Part shown: in pieces, positions 35,002 to 42,612 of the stretch
Position numbering within the stretch: position 1 is the first letter of the stretch
How the letters are laid out: each line of letters starts with the position of its first letter
Assembly (NCBI RefSeq): GCF_009617995.1
Contig: NZ_CP044129.1
Location: 2,976,001 to 3,040,000, forward strand
Source of the DNA: Halomicrobium sp. LC1Hm
GTDB taxonomy: Archaea; Halobacteriota; Halobacteria; Halobacteriales; Haloarculaceae
DNA: 64,000 bases
Direction of reading: 5' to 3'
Position numbers and translations under genes: made by a program
The notes under the pieces: model-generated
What the model was told of the DNA's origin: nothing
The model's database searches: none
Seen by the model: only the letters and a program-made list of their open reading frames with translations

Positions 35002-36825
35002 ATGATCGCCGGCAGCTGGATCGTCGTCGCGTCGCTGGCCGCGGGTGTCGGGACGCTTGCACTGCTGGGCCGGCTCTGGCGCTACCGCGAGAAGCCGGGC
35101 GCGAAGTGGTTCCTGCTGTCGCTGGCCTGCCAGGCGCTGTGGAGCGTCAGCTACGCCGTCTCCCTGCTGGTGTTCGACGAGACCGTGCGGCTGGCCCTGG
35201 AGGTGCTGGGCTGGGCGCTGCTGGCCGGGATCGCGGTGTACTTTCTCGCGTTCGCGCTGGCCTACACCGGACGGGGCCACCTCGTGGAGACGCCGTGGTA
35301 CCGCGCCCTGTTGACGCTGCCGGCTGTCGCCGTCGTCTTGCTCGGCACCAACCCCTGGCACGGGCTCGTCTGGGACGAGTTCTCCGTCGTCGCGATAGCC
35401 GGACTGGCGGGGACGGCCTACGAACTGCGGCTGTGGGCGGTGGTGGTCGCCACCGGCGGCGTCCTGATCGCGCTGCTCGGGAGTCTGGTGTTGTTCGACA
35501 CCGTCGCCAGCTACGGGCGGCTCTACCGTCGAGAGGCGATCGCCGTCGGCGTGAGCACGGTGCCGCCCCTGTCTGCGGTCGTCGTCTGGCTCTACGAGAT
35601 CGGCCCGGTCCCCGAGTTGAACTTCGCGACGGTGCTTTTCTTGCCCCACATCGCGCTCGACGCCTACGCGTTCGTCCGCAGCGACATGTTCGAGTTCCAC
35701 CCCGCGACCCGCCGAGAGGGCGAACGCGCGGCCATCGAAGACCTCGGGAACCCCGTCGTCGTCGTCGACGAACACGACCGGATCGTGACGCTCAACGCCG
35801 CGGCCGAGTCGGTGCTTGGCGTCGAGAAGGCGCGGGCGCTGACGGAGCCACTGGCCGCGTTTCTGACAGACGAGACGTTCGCAGGCCCCGACGAGACGGA
35901 CCGCGTGACCGTCGACACGGACGGTCGGCGACGAACCTACAGCCTCGCGACGACGCCCCTGACCGCCAGCGGTGACCGGCTCGGCTCGACGGTCGTCCTG
36001 CAGGACATCACCGAGGAGATCCAGCGCGAGCAGCGACTCCAGGTGCTCAACCGCGTCGTCCGGCACAACCTCCGCAACGACATGACGGTCGTCCGCGGGT
36101 TCGCCGAGGCCGCGAACGAGGCGACCGACGACACCGAAGTCTCGGAGCTGCTCGACACCGTCGAGGGGAAGGCCGACGACCTCGTCGATCTGGGCGAGAA
36201 GGCCCGTGCCATCGAGGGGATCCTCGGTGCCGATCGGCGAGCGACCACCGTCGAACTCGCCGCGCTCCTTTCCGACGCCGTCGACGACGTGGACGCCGAC
36301 GTGCCCATCGCCACGGACGTGCCCGACGTGACCGTGACGGTCGACGCCGACACGCTCCGGGTGCTGTGTGTCGCGCTCGTGGAAAACGCTGTGGAACACG
36401 GTTCCACAAGCCCCGAGTCGAACACTCCTCGGGACGCTGTGGAACACGGTTCCACGAGCCCCGACTCCCATACTCGTCGGGACGCCGCGGAGCATGGCTC
36501 CACGAGCCCCGACTCCCATACTCGTCGGGACGCCGCCACCGTCCAGCCCGACGAGAGAGCGCCAGTCCGGGTCACCGCGACGGTCCGGGACGGTGGCGTC
36601 GAGATCGCCATCGCGGACGACGGTCCGGGACTCCCGGAACACGAACGCGACGTGCTGGCGGCGGGCGAGGAGACGGATCTCGAACACTCGACGGGACTGG
36701 GGCTGTGGCTGGCCTCGTGGGCGACCCGCCGGCTCGGCGGGGACCTCGACTTCGAGGTCGACGACGGCACGACAGCGCGGTTGTGGTTTCCGGTCGAGGA
36801 AGACGGCGAGCAGTCGGCGGCCTGA
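35002..36825 (+). CDS. 7TM-PAS sensor histidine kinase with internal tandem repeat
   Basis: 607 aa. Residues 1-220 hold seven hydrophobic helices (7TM sensor region). A PAS domain follows (about 240-335: DLGNPVVVVDEHDRIVTLNAAAE). The dimerisation/phosphoacceptor helix has NRVVRHNLRNDMTVVRGFAE, with the His near residue 354. The HATPase_c domain has N box LCVALVENAVEHG, then, after 48-bp repeats, IADDGPGLPEHER and TGLGLWLASW (G boxes). Between N box and G1 sit three 16-residue repeats AVEHGSTSPxSxTxRD. A soluble response regulator partner is not adjacent. Confidence 0.9.
   Translation: MIAGSWIVVASLAAGVGTLALLGRLWRYREKPGAKWFLLSLACQALWSVSYAVSLLVFDETVRLALEVLGWALLAGIAVYFLAFALAYTGRGHLVETPWYRALLTLPAVAVVLLGTNPWHGLVWDEFSVVAIAGLAGTAYELRLWAVVVATGGVLIALLGSLVLFDTVASYGRLYRREAIAVGVSTVPPLSAVVVWLYEIGPVPELNFATVLFLPHIALDAYAFVRSDMFEFHPATRREGERAAIEDLGNPVVVVDEHDRIVTLNAAAESVLGVEKARALTEPLAAFLTDETFAGPDETDRVTVDTDGRRRTYSLATTPLTASGDRLGSTVVLQDITEEIQREQRLQVLNRVVRHNLRNDMTVVRGFAEAANEATDDTEVSELLDTVEGKADDLVDLGEKARAIEGILGADRRATTVELAALLSDAVDDVDADVPIATDVPDVTVTVDADTLRVLCVALVENAVEHGSTSPESNTPRDAVEHGSTSPDSHTRRDAAEHGSTSPDSHTRRDAATVQPDERAPVRVTATVRDGGVEIAIADDGPGLPEHERDVLAAGEETDLEHSTGLGLWLASWATRRLGGDLDFEVDDGTTARLWFPVEEDGEQSAA
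36387..36530 (+). repeat. Three 48-bp tandem repeats inside the histidine kinase N box
   Basis: Period exactly 48 bp with units at 36387, 36435 and 36483, coding AVEHGSTSPESNTPRD, AVEHGSTSPDSHTRRD and AAEHGSTSPDSHTRRD. Each repeats the N-box stretch AVEHG that normally occurs once, and each contains a short hairpin (GGAACACGGTTCC and variants). Confidence 0.92.
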
Positions 36826-36923
36826 GCTACTGGCAGGTTCTCGGCGACGATTCGCTCCCCAAATTTTGCGGGACATGATTCACCATGGCAAACGGTGATC
36901 CGGATGGCTGAGCGAATGACGGT

Positions 36924-37241
36924 ATGAACGACGAGGCGTACCTGGCGTTGGCCGACGAGCAGCGACGAGAAGTCCTGCTGGCACTCCTCGACGAAGCGAC
37001 GGTCGACATCGACGTACTGATCGACGACCGAGCCGAGCCACTGAGACAGATCAGTCTCCACCATCAGCATCTCCCCCTGCTAGAGCAGATGGGATACGCA
37101 GAGTGGAACAGAGACGCGCAGCGCGTCTCTCGGGGACCGCAGTTCGAGGCGATCCAACCGCTGGTCGAGTTCCACAGTGACGAGGTCGGGGCGTGGAACG
37201 ACCGAGAGACGGCACCGACCGATTCGGTGACCGTCGACTGA
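36924..37241 (+). CDS. Small winged-helix (DUF7344-like) regulator
   Basis: 105 aa. The segment LALADEQRREVLLALLDEATVDIDVLIDD and a later LHHQHLPLLEQMGYAEWNRDAQRVSRGP form a winged helix with wing, of the type common in haloarchaeal small regulators near HalOD1 and bat genes. DNA target unknown. The wing (RDAQRVS) is encoded by a perfect 10-bp hairpin with one-base loop (37110-37130), like the palindromes in purA and rio1. Confidence 0.7.
   Translation: MNDEAYLALADEQRREVLLALLDEATVDIDVLIDDRAEPLRQISLHHQHLPLLEQMGYAEWNRDAQRVSRGPQFEAIQPLVEFHSDEVGAWNDRETAPTDSVTVD
37110..37130. repeat. In-frame palindrome in the small winged-helix gene
   Basis: AGAGACGCGC, one A, then GCGCGTCTCT: a perfect 10-bp inverted repeat with a single-base loop, in coding sequence (residues NRDAQRVSR). 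Confidence 0.7.
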
Positions 37242-37254
37242 CAGCGCCGGTCGT

Positions 37255-37908
37255 CTACTCGCCGTCCTCGGTCAGTATCGTGTGTTCGGTCAGCGTGATG
37301 ATCGCCCGCCGGAGTCGCTCGGTCGTCGCCTGGTCAGAGATGCCCAGCCGGCCGCCAAGCTCCTTCGTCGAGATGCGTCGTGGAATCGAATAGTATCCTT
37401 CGGAGACTGCCGTCGACAGTGCCTCACGCTGGGGGTGAGAGAGCCCGTAGTAGGGTCCGCTCTCGGGTTTGGTCGGGTTGTAGATGCGACGTACGTCGAG
37501 TTCGATGTCGACGTCGTCACAGCGCTCTTTGAACGTCGAGAGGTGCTCGTGGTCCGGAAAGCGCAGTTCGAACTCCCAGGAGTCGGTGTGGCCCGTCGCC
37601 TCCAGCAGTTGGGCATCGGCCTCGGCGAAAGCGGCGAAGAGCTCGTCGCTATCGGTCCGCCAGCGAAACGCGTAGAGGACGCGGTGCTCGTGGACCTCGA
37701 CCTCGCGGAGGCGCTCGACGGCGTGGTGCTCCCGGACTGCCTCCTCGAAGACATCGCGGTCGTGGTCGTGGACCCAGAAGAACGGGACCGTCTGTTGGCC
37801 CATCGGCACCATCGTCTCCAGCACGACCGAGACCGGCTGTTCCATCGCGAGAATGCGCCCGAGTTCGAACTTCGTCGCGGGGACCTGCAGATCGGCGATG
37901 ACGCTCAT
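37255..37908 (-). CDS. bat-type (HTH_10) transcriptional regulator
   Basis: 217 aa from ATG 37908 (MSVIADLQVPATKFELGRIL). The N-terminal sensor-like region (about 1-150) ends in VDIELDVRRIYNPTKPESGPYYGLSHPQREAL. The C-terminal HTH_10 is YYSIPRRISTKELGGRLGISDQATTERLRRAI. This is the compact bat-type architecture without PAS/GAF. Divergent from the HalOD1 unit, with a perfect 14-bp palindrome in between. The frame upstream to 37983 is not homologous. Confidence 0.85.
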   Translation of the reverse strand: MSVIADLQVPATKFELGRILAMEQPVSVVLETMVPMGQQTVPFFWVHDHDRDVFEEAVREHHAVERLREVEVHEHRVLYAFRWRTDSDELFAAFAEADAQLLEATGHTDSWEFELRFPDHEHLSTFKERCDDVDIELDVRRIYNPTKPESGPYYGLSHPQREALSTAVSEGYYSIPRRISTKELGGRLGISDQATTERLRRAIITLTEHTILTEDGE

Positions 37909-37975
37909 TACCGGAGTGACACGGGGACGCGCAAAGAGTTGTAGGCTGTATTGAATGTCATGTCGGAATTGATTA

Positions 37976-37989
37976 CATGGCATGCCATG
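37976..37989. promoter_or_regulatory. Candidate operator between bat-type regulator and HalOD1 unit
   Basis: CATGGCATGCCATG is a perfect 14-bp palindrome, 68 nt from the regulator start and 127 nt from the HalOD1-unit start. A TATA-like GTATACAG lies at 38093-38100, close to the ATG at 38116. Confidence 0.5.
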
Positions 37990-38115
37990 GTCGTCTTGGG
38001 GGTTTTTAGCTCTGGCACGGCTTGGTCACGTACGGACAACGGTGTGCAGACCCCGGCGTCGATTCGGAAGTTTCGGCTCATTCGGATCGTATCTGTATAC
38101 AGTCCGGCCACTATT

Positions 38116-38304
38116 ATGACACAAGACAACCCATATAACGGAGATATTACGACCGACGCGGAGTTTCAGGCCGCACTCACAGCACTGCTACAGCGTGCCC
38201 ACGACAACGACCTCACCGTCGCGCGACCGTGGCCCTGCCGGACCAGTGACAGCGGGCCAGACTGGGAAGCGACGATCGTCGAACTCGACGGGGCCACCGG
38301 ATGA
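38116..38304 (+). CDS. Small protein upstream of HalOD1 gene
   Basis: 62 aa from ATG 38116 (MTQDNPYNGDITTDAEFQAALTALLQRAHDND). Acidic, no membrane helix, no recognised motif; WPCRTSDSGPDWEATIVELD is the most distinctive part. Its ATGA overlap with the next gene (38301) ties it to the HalOD1 protein. Probably a regulatory accessory protein; function unknown. Confidence 0.6.
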   Translation: MTQDNPYNGDITTDAEFQAALTALLQRAHDNDLTVARPWPCRTSDSGPDWEATIVELDGATG

Positions 38305-38558
38305 TCGACCACGCACTGTCGGGATCGCCCAGCACCGGAGGGCGGCCGCTCTCGACTGTCGTGCTGGAGGCGATCGCCCGCTATCGCGGCGTCCCGGCCT
38401 GTGATCTGGAGTTCGTCCTGTACGACGAGGTACACACCGAAGCGCTGGACCAGCTCGGTCGCCACGACGGCGAGTGGCAGCTCACGATCGCAGTCGACGG
38501 CCACACGGTCACCGTCGACCACGACCGGTTCGTCACGGTCGACGGCAAATCGGCCTGA
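38301..38558 (+). CDS. HalOD1 output-domain protein
   Basis: 85 aa consisting of one HalOD1 domain (RPLSTVVLEAIARYRGVPACDLEFVLYDEVHTEALDQL, then GEWQLTIAVDGHTVTVDHDRFVTVDG), a haloarchaeal output domain linked to light, redox and oxygen signalling proteins by association. Its start overlaps the stop of the 62-aa gene. Opposite the bat-type regulator, suggesting a shared circuit. Confidence 0.8.
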   Translation: MIDHALSGSPSTGGRPLSTVVLEAIARYRGVPACDLEFVLYDEVHTEALDQLGRHDGEWQLTIAVDGHTVTVDHDRFVTVDGKSA

Positions 38559-38608
38559 CCGTTTTTTGACGAGGCACCGACAGCGGCATCGCCGAATGCT
38601 CGAAGTCG

Positions 38609-39310
38609 CTACTCCGAACAGATACCGACGAAGTTACGCAAAATCTGTAGTCCCGTCTCCCCCGACTTTTCGGGGTGGAACTGGGTGCCAAAGACGTTGC
38701 CGGCCTCGTTGGCGACGATGCTGGCGAAGTCGGTGCCGTAGTCGGTCGTCGCGACGACGGCGTCGGCGTCGTCCGGTTCGGCGTAGTACGAGTGTACGAA
38801 GTATGCGTACTCGCCGTCGACGGACCCGCCCCTCGCGGGTCCGTCTGCCTGTGGCATCTCCGATTCCACACTGTCGACGCCCTCGACGAGCGGGTGATCG
38901 CGCTGGACGTTGAGCTCGTTCCAGCCCATATGCGGGACGGTCTGGTCGGTCCGAAAGCGGACGTTCTTTCCCGGCACCAGATCGAGCCCCTCGGCGTCGC
39001 CCTGGCCCTCGTGGTCGGCCTCCTCGCTCGTCGTCAGGAGCATCTGCATCCCGAGACAGATGCCAAAGAGCGGCGTCCCGGCCTCGGCCTCCTCGACCAG
39101 TGCCTCGCGGAACGGACCGGCGTTGTCCATCCCTTCGCTGAACGCGCCGACGCCCGGCAGAACGATGCCGTCGGCCGCGGCGAACTCGGCGGGGTCCGCC
39201 GAGAGGGTCACGTCCGCACCGGCCCGTTCGAGCCCGCGGGTGACACTCCGGAGGTTCCCCAGCCCGTAGTCGACGACGACCACCTCGGCGGCGGTCTGTT
39301 TCGTGGCCAT
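38609..39310 (-). CDS. hisH: Imidazole glycerol phosphate synthase subunit HisH
   Basis: 233 aa from ATG 39310 (MATKQTAAEVVVVDYGLGNLRSV). Class I glutamine amidotransferase: LPGVGAFSEGM, nucleophile in FGICLGMQMLLT (Cys), oxyanion and His/Glu in GTQFHPEKSGETGLQIL. Supplies ammonia to HisF for histidine synthesis. Next to the YFVHSYY strand is an insertion (QADGPARGGSVDG) encoded by a perfect 11-bp palindrome (38819-38845). No other his gene is adjacent. Confidence 0.94.
   Translation of the reverse strand: MATKQTAAEVVVVDYGLGNLRSVTRGLERAGADVTLSADPAEFAAADGIVLPGVGAFSEGMDNAGPFREALVEEAEAGTPLFGICLGMQMLLTTSEEADHEGQGDAEGLDLVPGKNVRFRTDQTVPHMGWNELNVQRDHPLVEGVDSVESEMPQADGPARGGSVDGEYAYFVHSYYAEPDDADAVVATTDYGTDFASIVANEAGNVFGTQFHPEKSGETGLQILRNFVGICSE
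38819..38845. repeat. In-frame palindrome inside hisH
   Basis: GACGGACCCGC and GCGGGTCCGTC are perfect 11-bp arms around a 5-nt spacer. They code the Gly/Ser/Asp loop QADGPARGGSVDG, which most HisH proteins lack (inferred from family structure). Confidence 0.7.
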
Positions 39311-39360
39311 ACGTAGCCTTCGCGAGACGCTCCTAAGTCGCTTCCTGTTCCGTCGAACCT

Positions 39361-39408
39361 TGCGGCACCGCCGCATATCGAGGGCCAGCCCTCACTTCGT
39401 TCGGGCTG
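39361..39408. terminator. Two hairpins downstream of the UDG gene
   Basis: TGCGGC-ACC-GCCGCA (39361-39375) is a perfect hairpin. CAGCCC (39386-39391) and GGGCTG (39403-39408) enclose an 11-nt loop (minus-strand GAACGAAGTGA), the loop consensus seen elsewhere in the window. They lie between udg and hisH, both on the minus strand, and are likely transcript-end or processing structures. Confidence 0.5.
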
Positions 39409-39415
39409 CCCCTCG

Positions 39416-40003
39416 CTAGAAATCACCGAGCCGCCGTTGCCCACTGTCCTCGTCCGTGTAGTCGGCGGCCGTCGCGATGGCGTCGGTGAAGGTGTCCGCC
39501 TGACTCCGGTCGTACAGCGTCGCCGCCGGGTGGACCGAGACCAGCAGTTCGCGGCGCTGGCCGCCGATCTCGGGGTCGAACACGTCGCCGGCCTCGCTCG
39601 TGACGGCCACGTCCCGTTCCAGCAGGTGCTCGGCCGGCACCTTCCCCAGGGTCACGATCAGCTCCGGGTCGACCAGTTCGATCTCGCGTTCGAGATAGGG
39701 GCGGCAGTTGGCCAGCTCCGCCTGCCGGGGATCGCGGTTGTCGGGCGGGCGACAGCGCACGCAGTTGGTGATGCGTACGTCGCCCCGATCGAGTCCCGCC
39801 TCGCGCAGGGCGTCGTCCAGTACGTCGCCGCTGCGACCGACGAACGGCTCCCCGTCGGCGTCTTCCTGCGCGCCGGGGGCCTCGCCGACGAACAGGAGGT
39901 CTGCCTCCGGCGGTCCGGTCCCGTCGACGATCCGAGACCGGGAGTCGACGAGGTCGCCACAGCGCTCACAGTCGGTCACCTGCAGCCCGTCCATCTGCTC
40001 CAT
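39416..40003 (-). CDS. udg: Uracil-DNA glycosylase, family 4 type
   Basis: 195 aa. Fe-S cluster cysteines: C12, C15 (DCERCGD) plus later ones (TNCVRCRPPDNRDP, ELANCRP). Motif A is FVGEAPGAQEDADGEPFVGRSG and motif B is VSVHPAATLYDR (His instead of classical residues, as in UDGa/family 4). Removes uracil from DNA during base-excision repair, useful in hypersaline high-deamination settings. Start ATG 40003; ends before two hairpins. Confidence 0.93.
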   Translation of the reverse strand: MEQMDGLQVTDCERCGDLVDSRSRIVDGTGPPEADLLFVGEAPGAQEDADGEPFVGRSGDVLDDALREAGLDRGDVRITNCVRCRPPDNRDPRQAELANCRPYLEREIELVDPELIVTLGKVPAEHLLERDVAVTSEAGDVFDPEIGGQRRELLVSVHPAATLYDRSQADTFTDAIATAADYTDEDSGQRRLGDF

Positions 40004-40042
40004 ACTCGGCCCTGTAGCGGGACGGACAAAAGCGCTCGTCGT

Positions 40043-40126
40043 TCATACTGCCGGCTGTCCCTTCGTGACGATCTTCGCCACCCCGGGGTGGCGAAATCGG
40101 TCACAGATGTACAGCCGGTCGTATCA
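40043..40126 (-). repeat. 84-bp stop-codon-anchored structured element, copy C
   Basis: On the minus strand it begins TGATACGACCGGCTGT and ends ACAGCCGGCAGTATGA, with inner hairpin TCGCCACC-CCGG-GGTGGCGA. The TGA at 40124-40126 closes a short minus-strand frame (SHTTVPVVESDLDTALAVAGV). The other end lies 40 bp before the udg start. Three differences from copy B in 84 positions. Confidence 0.85.
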
Positions 40127-40220
40127 GACGCCCGCCACAGCGAGCGCGGTGTCGAGGTCCGACTCGACGACCGGGACGGTCGTATGACTACCGGTCGGTG
40201 AGCGCGGAGAGAAGAGCCGA

Positions 40221-40370
40221 TCAGGCCGAGCGGGGTTCGCTGGCCTTCGGTCGGAGCTTCTTGTAGCCACACTTGCGGCACTTCTCTGTTCGGGCCGGGT
40301 TGCGAGCGTTACACCGCATGCAGATCTGCTTGTTGAGGAGTCGCTCGGACGCTTCTTCGAACTTAGCCAT
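40221..40370 (-). CDS. rpl40e: 50S ribosomal protein L40e
   Basis: 49 aa, starting [22 protein letters not shown]. Zinc ribbon: [19 protein letters not shown] (Cys-x2-Cys, Cys-x2-Cys), basic helix YKKLRPK, end EPRSA. Small archaeal ribosomal protein. ATG at 40370, stop TGA at 40221-40223. The 94 bp between it and element C include the tail of an open frame that ends at element C. Confidence 0.92.
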   Translation of the reverse strand: MAKFEEASERLLNKQICMRCNARNPARTEKCRKCGYKKLRPKASEPRSA

Positions 40371-40445
40371 ACGCGTCCATTCCCGTCGGCGCGGTTAAGC
40401 GTTTCCGAATCGGCTCGTCCGCGGTCTCGACGACGACCGTGCGTA

Positions 40446-40817
40446 TCAGACCAGCCCGAAGATGTTGTTGAACGCGAACCCGAGCACTCCGGCGAAGGCG
40501 AAGTGGAGAGCAACGAGGGGCATGGCAGAGCGCCACTTGAGGCGGTAGACGTAGCTGATCGAGAACAGATCGGTCGCGAGCGTGGCGGCGACGGTCACCA
40601 GGACGAGCAGGCCCGTGCCGGTGTACTGCTGGAGGAGCAGGGAGACGACTGCCGGTGCGATCGCCGCGTAGGCGGCCCGCTGGCTCGGGACCTCGCCGAT
40701 GAAGAACACGGCCGCCAGGTGGAGGGTCACGCCGTAGAACAGCCAGGTCACGAGCAGCGTCACGGCGATCGCTACCAGCCCGCCGCCAGCGATACCCGTC
40801 TGCAGGAGGCCGAACAT
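40446..40817 (-). CDS. Membrane protein, unknown function
   Basis: 123 aa with four helices: GGGLVAIAVTLLVTWLFYGVTLHLAAVFFIG, AAYAAIAPAVVSLLLQQ, TGLLVLVTVAATLATDLFSI and PLVALHFAFAGVLGFAFNNI. A conserved haloarchaeal membrane family by look, unnamed here. Lies between L40e and tbp, same strand. Confidence 0.7.
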   Translation of the reverse strand: MFGLLQTGIAGGGLVAIAVTLLVTWLFYGVTLHLAAVFFIGEVPSQRAAYAAIAPAVVSLLLQQYTGTGLLVLVTVAATLATDLFSISYVYRLKWRSAMPLVALHFAFAGVLGFAFNNIFGLV

Positions 40818-40895
40818 AGCCGACGGTACGGCTGGCCCGCTAAAGGATGCATCGAAGGCGTGCCGGCCAGAGAGAAGACGAGAGGCGTCGTCGCG

Positions 40896-41456
40896 CTATT
40901 CCAGCAGGCCGAGGTCTTCGAGTCGGGAGACGATCTTGTCGACGGCCTCCTTGGCGTCGTCGGGCTCTTTCCCACCCGTGATGACGAGTTTCCCCGACCC
41001 GAAGAGCAGGGCGACCACGTCGGGATCGTCGAGCCGATAGACGAGGCCGGGGAACTGCTCGGGCTCGTACTCGATGTTCTCCAGCCCCAGCCCGATCGCG
41101 ATCGCGTTGAGGTTCAGCGTCCGACCGAGGTCGGCCGACGTGACGATGTTCTGGACGACGATCTCCGGGTCGTCGTCGACCTGAATGTTCAGATCGCGGA
41201 GCTTGTCGAAGACGATGCGCAGACTCTGGTGGACGTCGTCGGTGCTTTTCGCACCGGTACAGACGATCTTCCCCGATCGGAAGATCAGCGCTGCCGACTT
41301 GGGGTCCTGGGTCCGATAGACCAGCCCCGGGAACTGCTCGGGATCGTAGTCCGCCCCTTCCAGGTCCATCGCCACGCTCTGGAGGTCGAGTTCTTGCCCA
41401 ATGCCAGTCGAGGCGACGACGTTTTCGATATTGATGGTTTCCTTGGGGTCAACCAT
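40896..41456 (-). CDS. tbp: TATA-binding protein
   Basis: 186 aa made of the two TBP half-repeats: residues about 6-90 (INIENVVASTGIGQELDLQSVAMDLEGADYDPEQFPGLVYRTQDPKSAALIFRSGKIVCTGAKS) and 98-180 (IVVQNIVTSADLGRTLNLNAIAIGLGLENIEYEPEQFPGLVYRLDDP...). Saddle fold recognising TATA boxes with TFB. The C-terminal acidic tail is short. Haloarchaea usually carry several tbp genes; this looks like the housekeeping one. Promoter TATA at 41484-41492. Confidence 0.96.
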   Translation of the reverse strand: MVDPKETINIENVVASTGIGQELDLQSVAMDLEGADYDPEQFPGLVYRTQDPKSAALIFRSGKIVCTGAKSTDDVHQSLRIVFDKLRDLNIQVDDDPEIVVQNIVTSADLGRTLNLNAIAIGLGLENIEYEPEQFPGLVYRLDDPDVVALLFGSGKLVITGGKEPDDAKEAVDKIVSRLEDLGLLE

Positions 41457-41474
41457 GTCTCGACTTAAAACACG

Positions 41475-41492
41475 TATTTAAGACTTATAAAG
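41475..41492 (-). promoter_or_regulatory. TATA box of tbp
   Basis: Minus strand CTTTATAAG (41484-41492) followed by CTTAAATACG. The first is centred about 31 nt before the ATG (41456), fitting a nearly leaderless start. Confidence 0.65.
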
Positions 41493-41577
41493 GTTGATGG
41501 CATGGACTGACAGATCCCACACTGGAGCGATCACACGGCCGTCTCGTCGTCGCTTCGAGAGCGAACGGATCGGCACC

Positions 41578-42612
41578 ATGAAACCCCACTGGCACCCACC
41601 GTCGGGCGTGTACGTCCTCGAACTCGCCGGCCAGGACGATCGCTTCGCAGCCAGGGAAGCGGCCAGCGCGGCGACCGACGTGAGCCTCCGCGCGCCCGGA
41701 CTGGCGACCGCGCGCGGGATCACCGACCGCGTGCGCACCCTGGCGTTCACCCGGCGGGCCAGCGAACTGCTCGCCACCTGCGAGCCGACCGTCGACAGCG
41801 CCAGCGTGACCCTCGACGCCGCGAACGTCGACCGCACCGGCAGCGTCGCCGTCCGCGCGGTCGACGTGCGATCGACGACCGGAATCGACACCGAGCGCGC
41901 CGAACGCGAACTCGGGCAACGACTGGTCGAGCGGGGCTTTACCGTCGACCTCGACGATCCGGACCACGAGCTCCGGGCGCTCTTCTCGGCGGGCCACCAG
42001 CAGGCCACCGACGCCAGCGAAGTCGCCGCCGACGCCGACGGCGTCTGTGCGCTCGCGTGGCTGGAGAGCGCCTCCGTCCGGGACTACGGCGAGCGCGCGC
42101 CGATGGATCGCCCCTTCACCCAGCCCGGCAGTATGGACCCGATGGAGGCCCGCGCGATCGTCAACATCGCCGGTGCGCGGGCGGGCCGGCGCGTCGTCGA
42201 CCCGATGTGTGGCACCGGCGGCGTCCTCATCGAGGCCGGCCTGACGGGTGCCGACGTGGTCGGGACCGACGCACAGGAGAAGATGGTCCGGGGCGCGCGC
42301 GAGAACCTCGACGCCTTCCTCGACGACTTCGCCGTCGCCCGTGCCGACGCCACCGCCCTCCCGCTCCGGGACGACGCCGCCGACGCCGTCGTCTTCGACG
42401 CCCCCTACGGCCGCCAGTCCAAGATCGAGGGCGAACTGGACGCCGTCGTTTCGGGTGCGCTCGCAGAGGCCAAGCGGATCGCCCCGCGGGCCGTGCTGGT
42501 CGCGGACCGCTCGTGGGAAGACGCCGCCGAGGCGGCCGGCTGGACCGTCGAGGACCGCTTCGAGCGTCGAGTGCATCGCTCGCTCGTTCGGCACGTCCAC
42601 GTGCTGGGTTGA
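41578..42612 (+). CDS. trmG10: tRNA (guanine-10-N2)-methyltransferase (TrmG10-like)
   Basis: 344 aa from ATG 41578 (MKPHWHPPSGVYVLELAG). N-terminal THUMP-like half (residues about 20-140), then a SAM-dependent methyltransferase: RRVVDPMCGTGGVLIEAGLTGADVVGTDAQEKMV (motif I) and the active site VVFDAPYGRQSK (a D-A-P-Y variant of DPPY). Methylates N2 of G10 in tRNA, giving m2G/m22G. An upstream start at 41494 adds 28 residues that look unlike the family. Confidence 0.9.
   Translation: MKPHWHPPSGVYVLELAGQDDRFAAREAASAATDVSLRAPGLATARGITDRVRTLAFTRRASELLATCEPTVDSASVTLDAANVDRTGSVAVRAVDVRSTTGIDTERAERELGQRLVERGFTVDLDDPDHELRALFSAGHQQATDASEVAADADGVCALAWLESASVRDYGERAPMDRPFTQPGSMDPMEARAIVNIAGARAGRRVVDPMCGTGGVLIEAGLTGADVVGTDAQEKMVRGARENLDAFLDDFAVARADATALPLRDDAADAVVFDAPYGRQSKIEGELDAVVSGALAEAKRIAPRAVLVADRSWEDAAEAAGWTVEDRFERRVHRSLVRHVHVLG

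Noticed and set aside
36387-36530. Frameshift or assembly error in the histidine kinase
   Set aside because: The period is exactly 48 bp, the frame is kept, and both flanking ATP-binding boxes are intact, so a real in-frame repeat is more likely; copy number could still be an assembly artefact.
40124-40220. Short minus-strand gene ending at element C
   Set aside because: About 26 codons (SHTTVPVVESDLDTALAVAGV) look codon-like but no start codon or full protein can be placed between L40e and the element; possibly a gene remnant.
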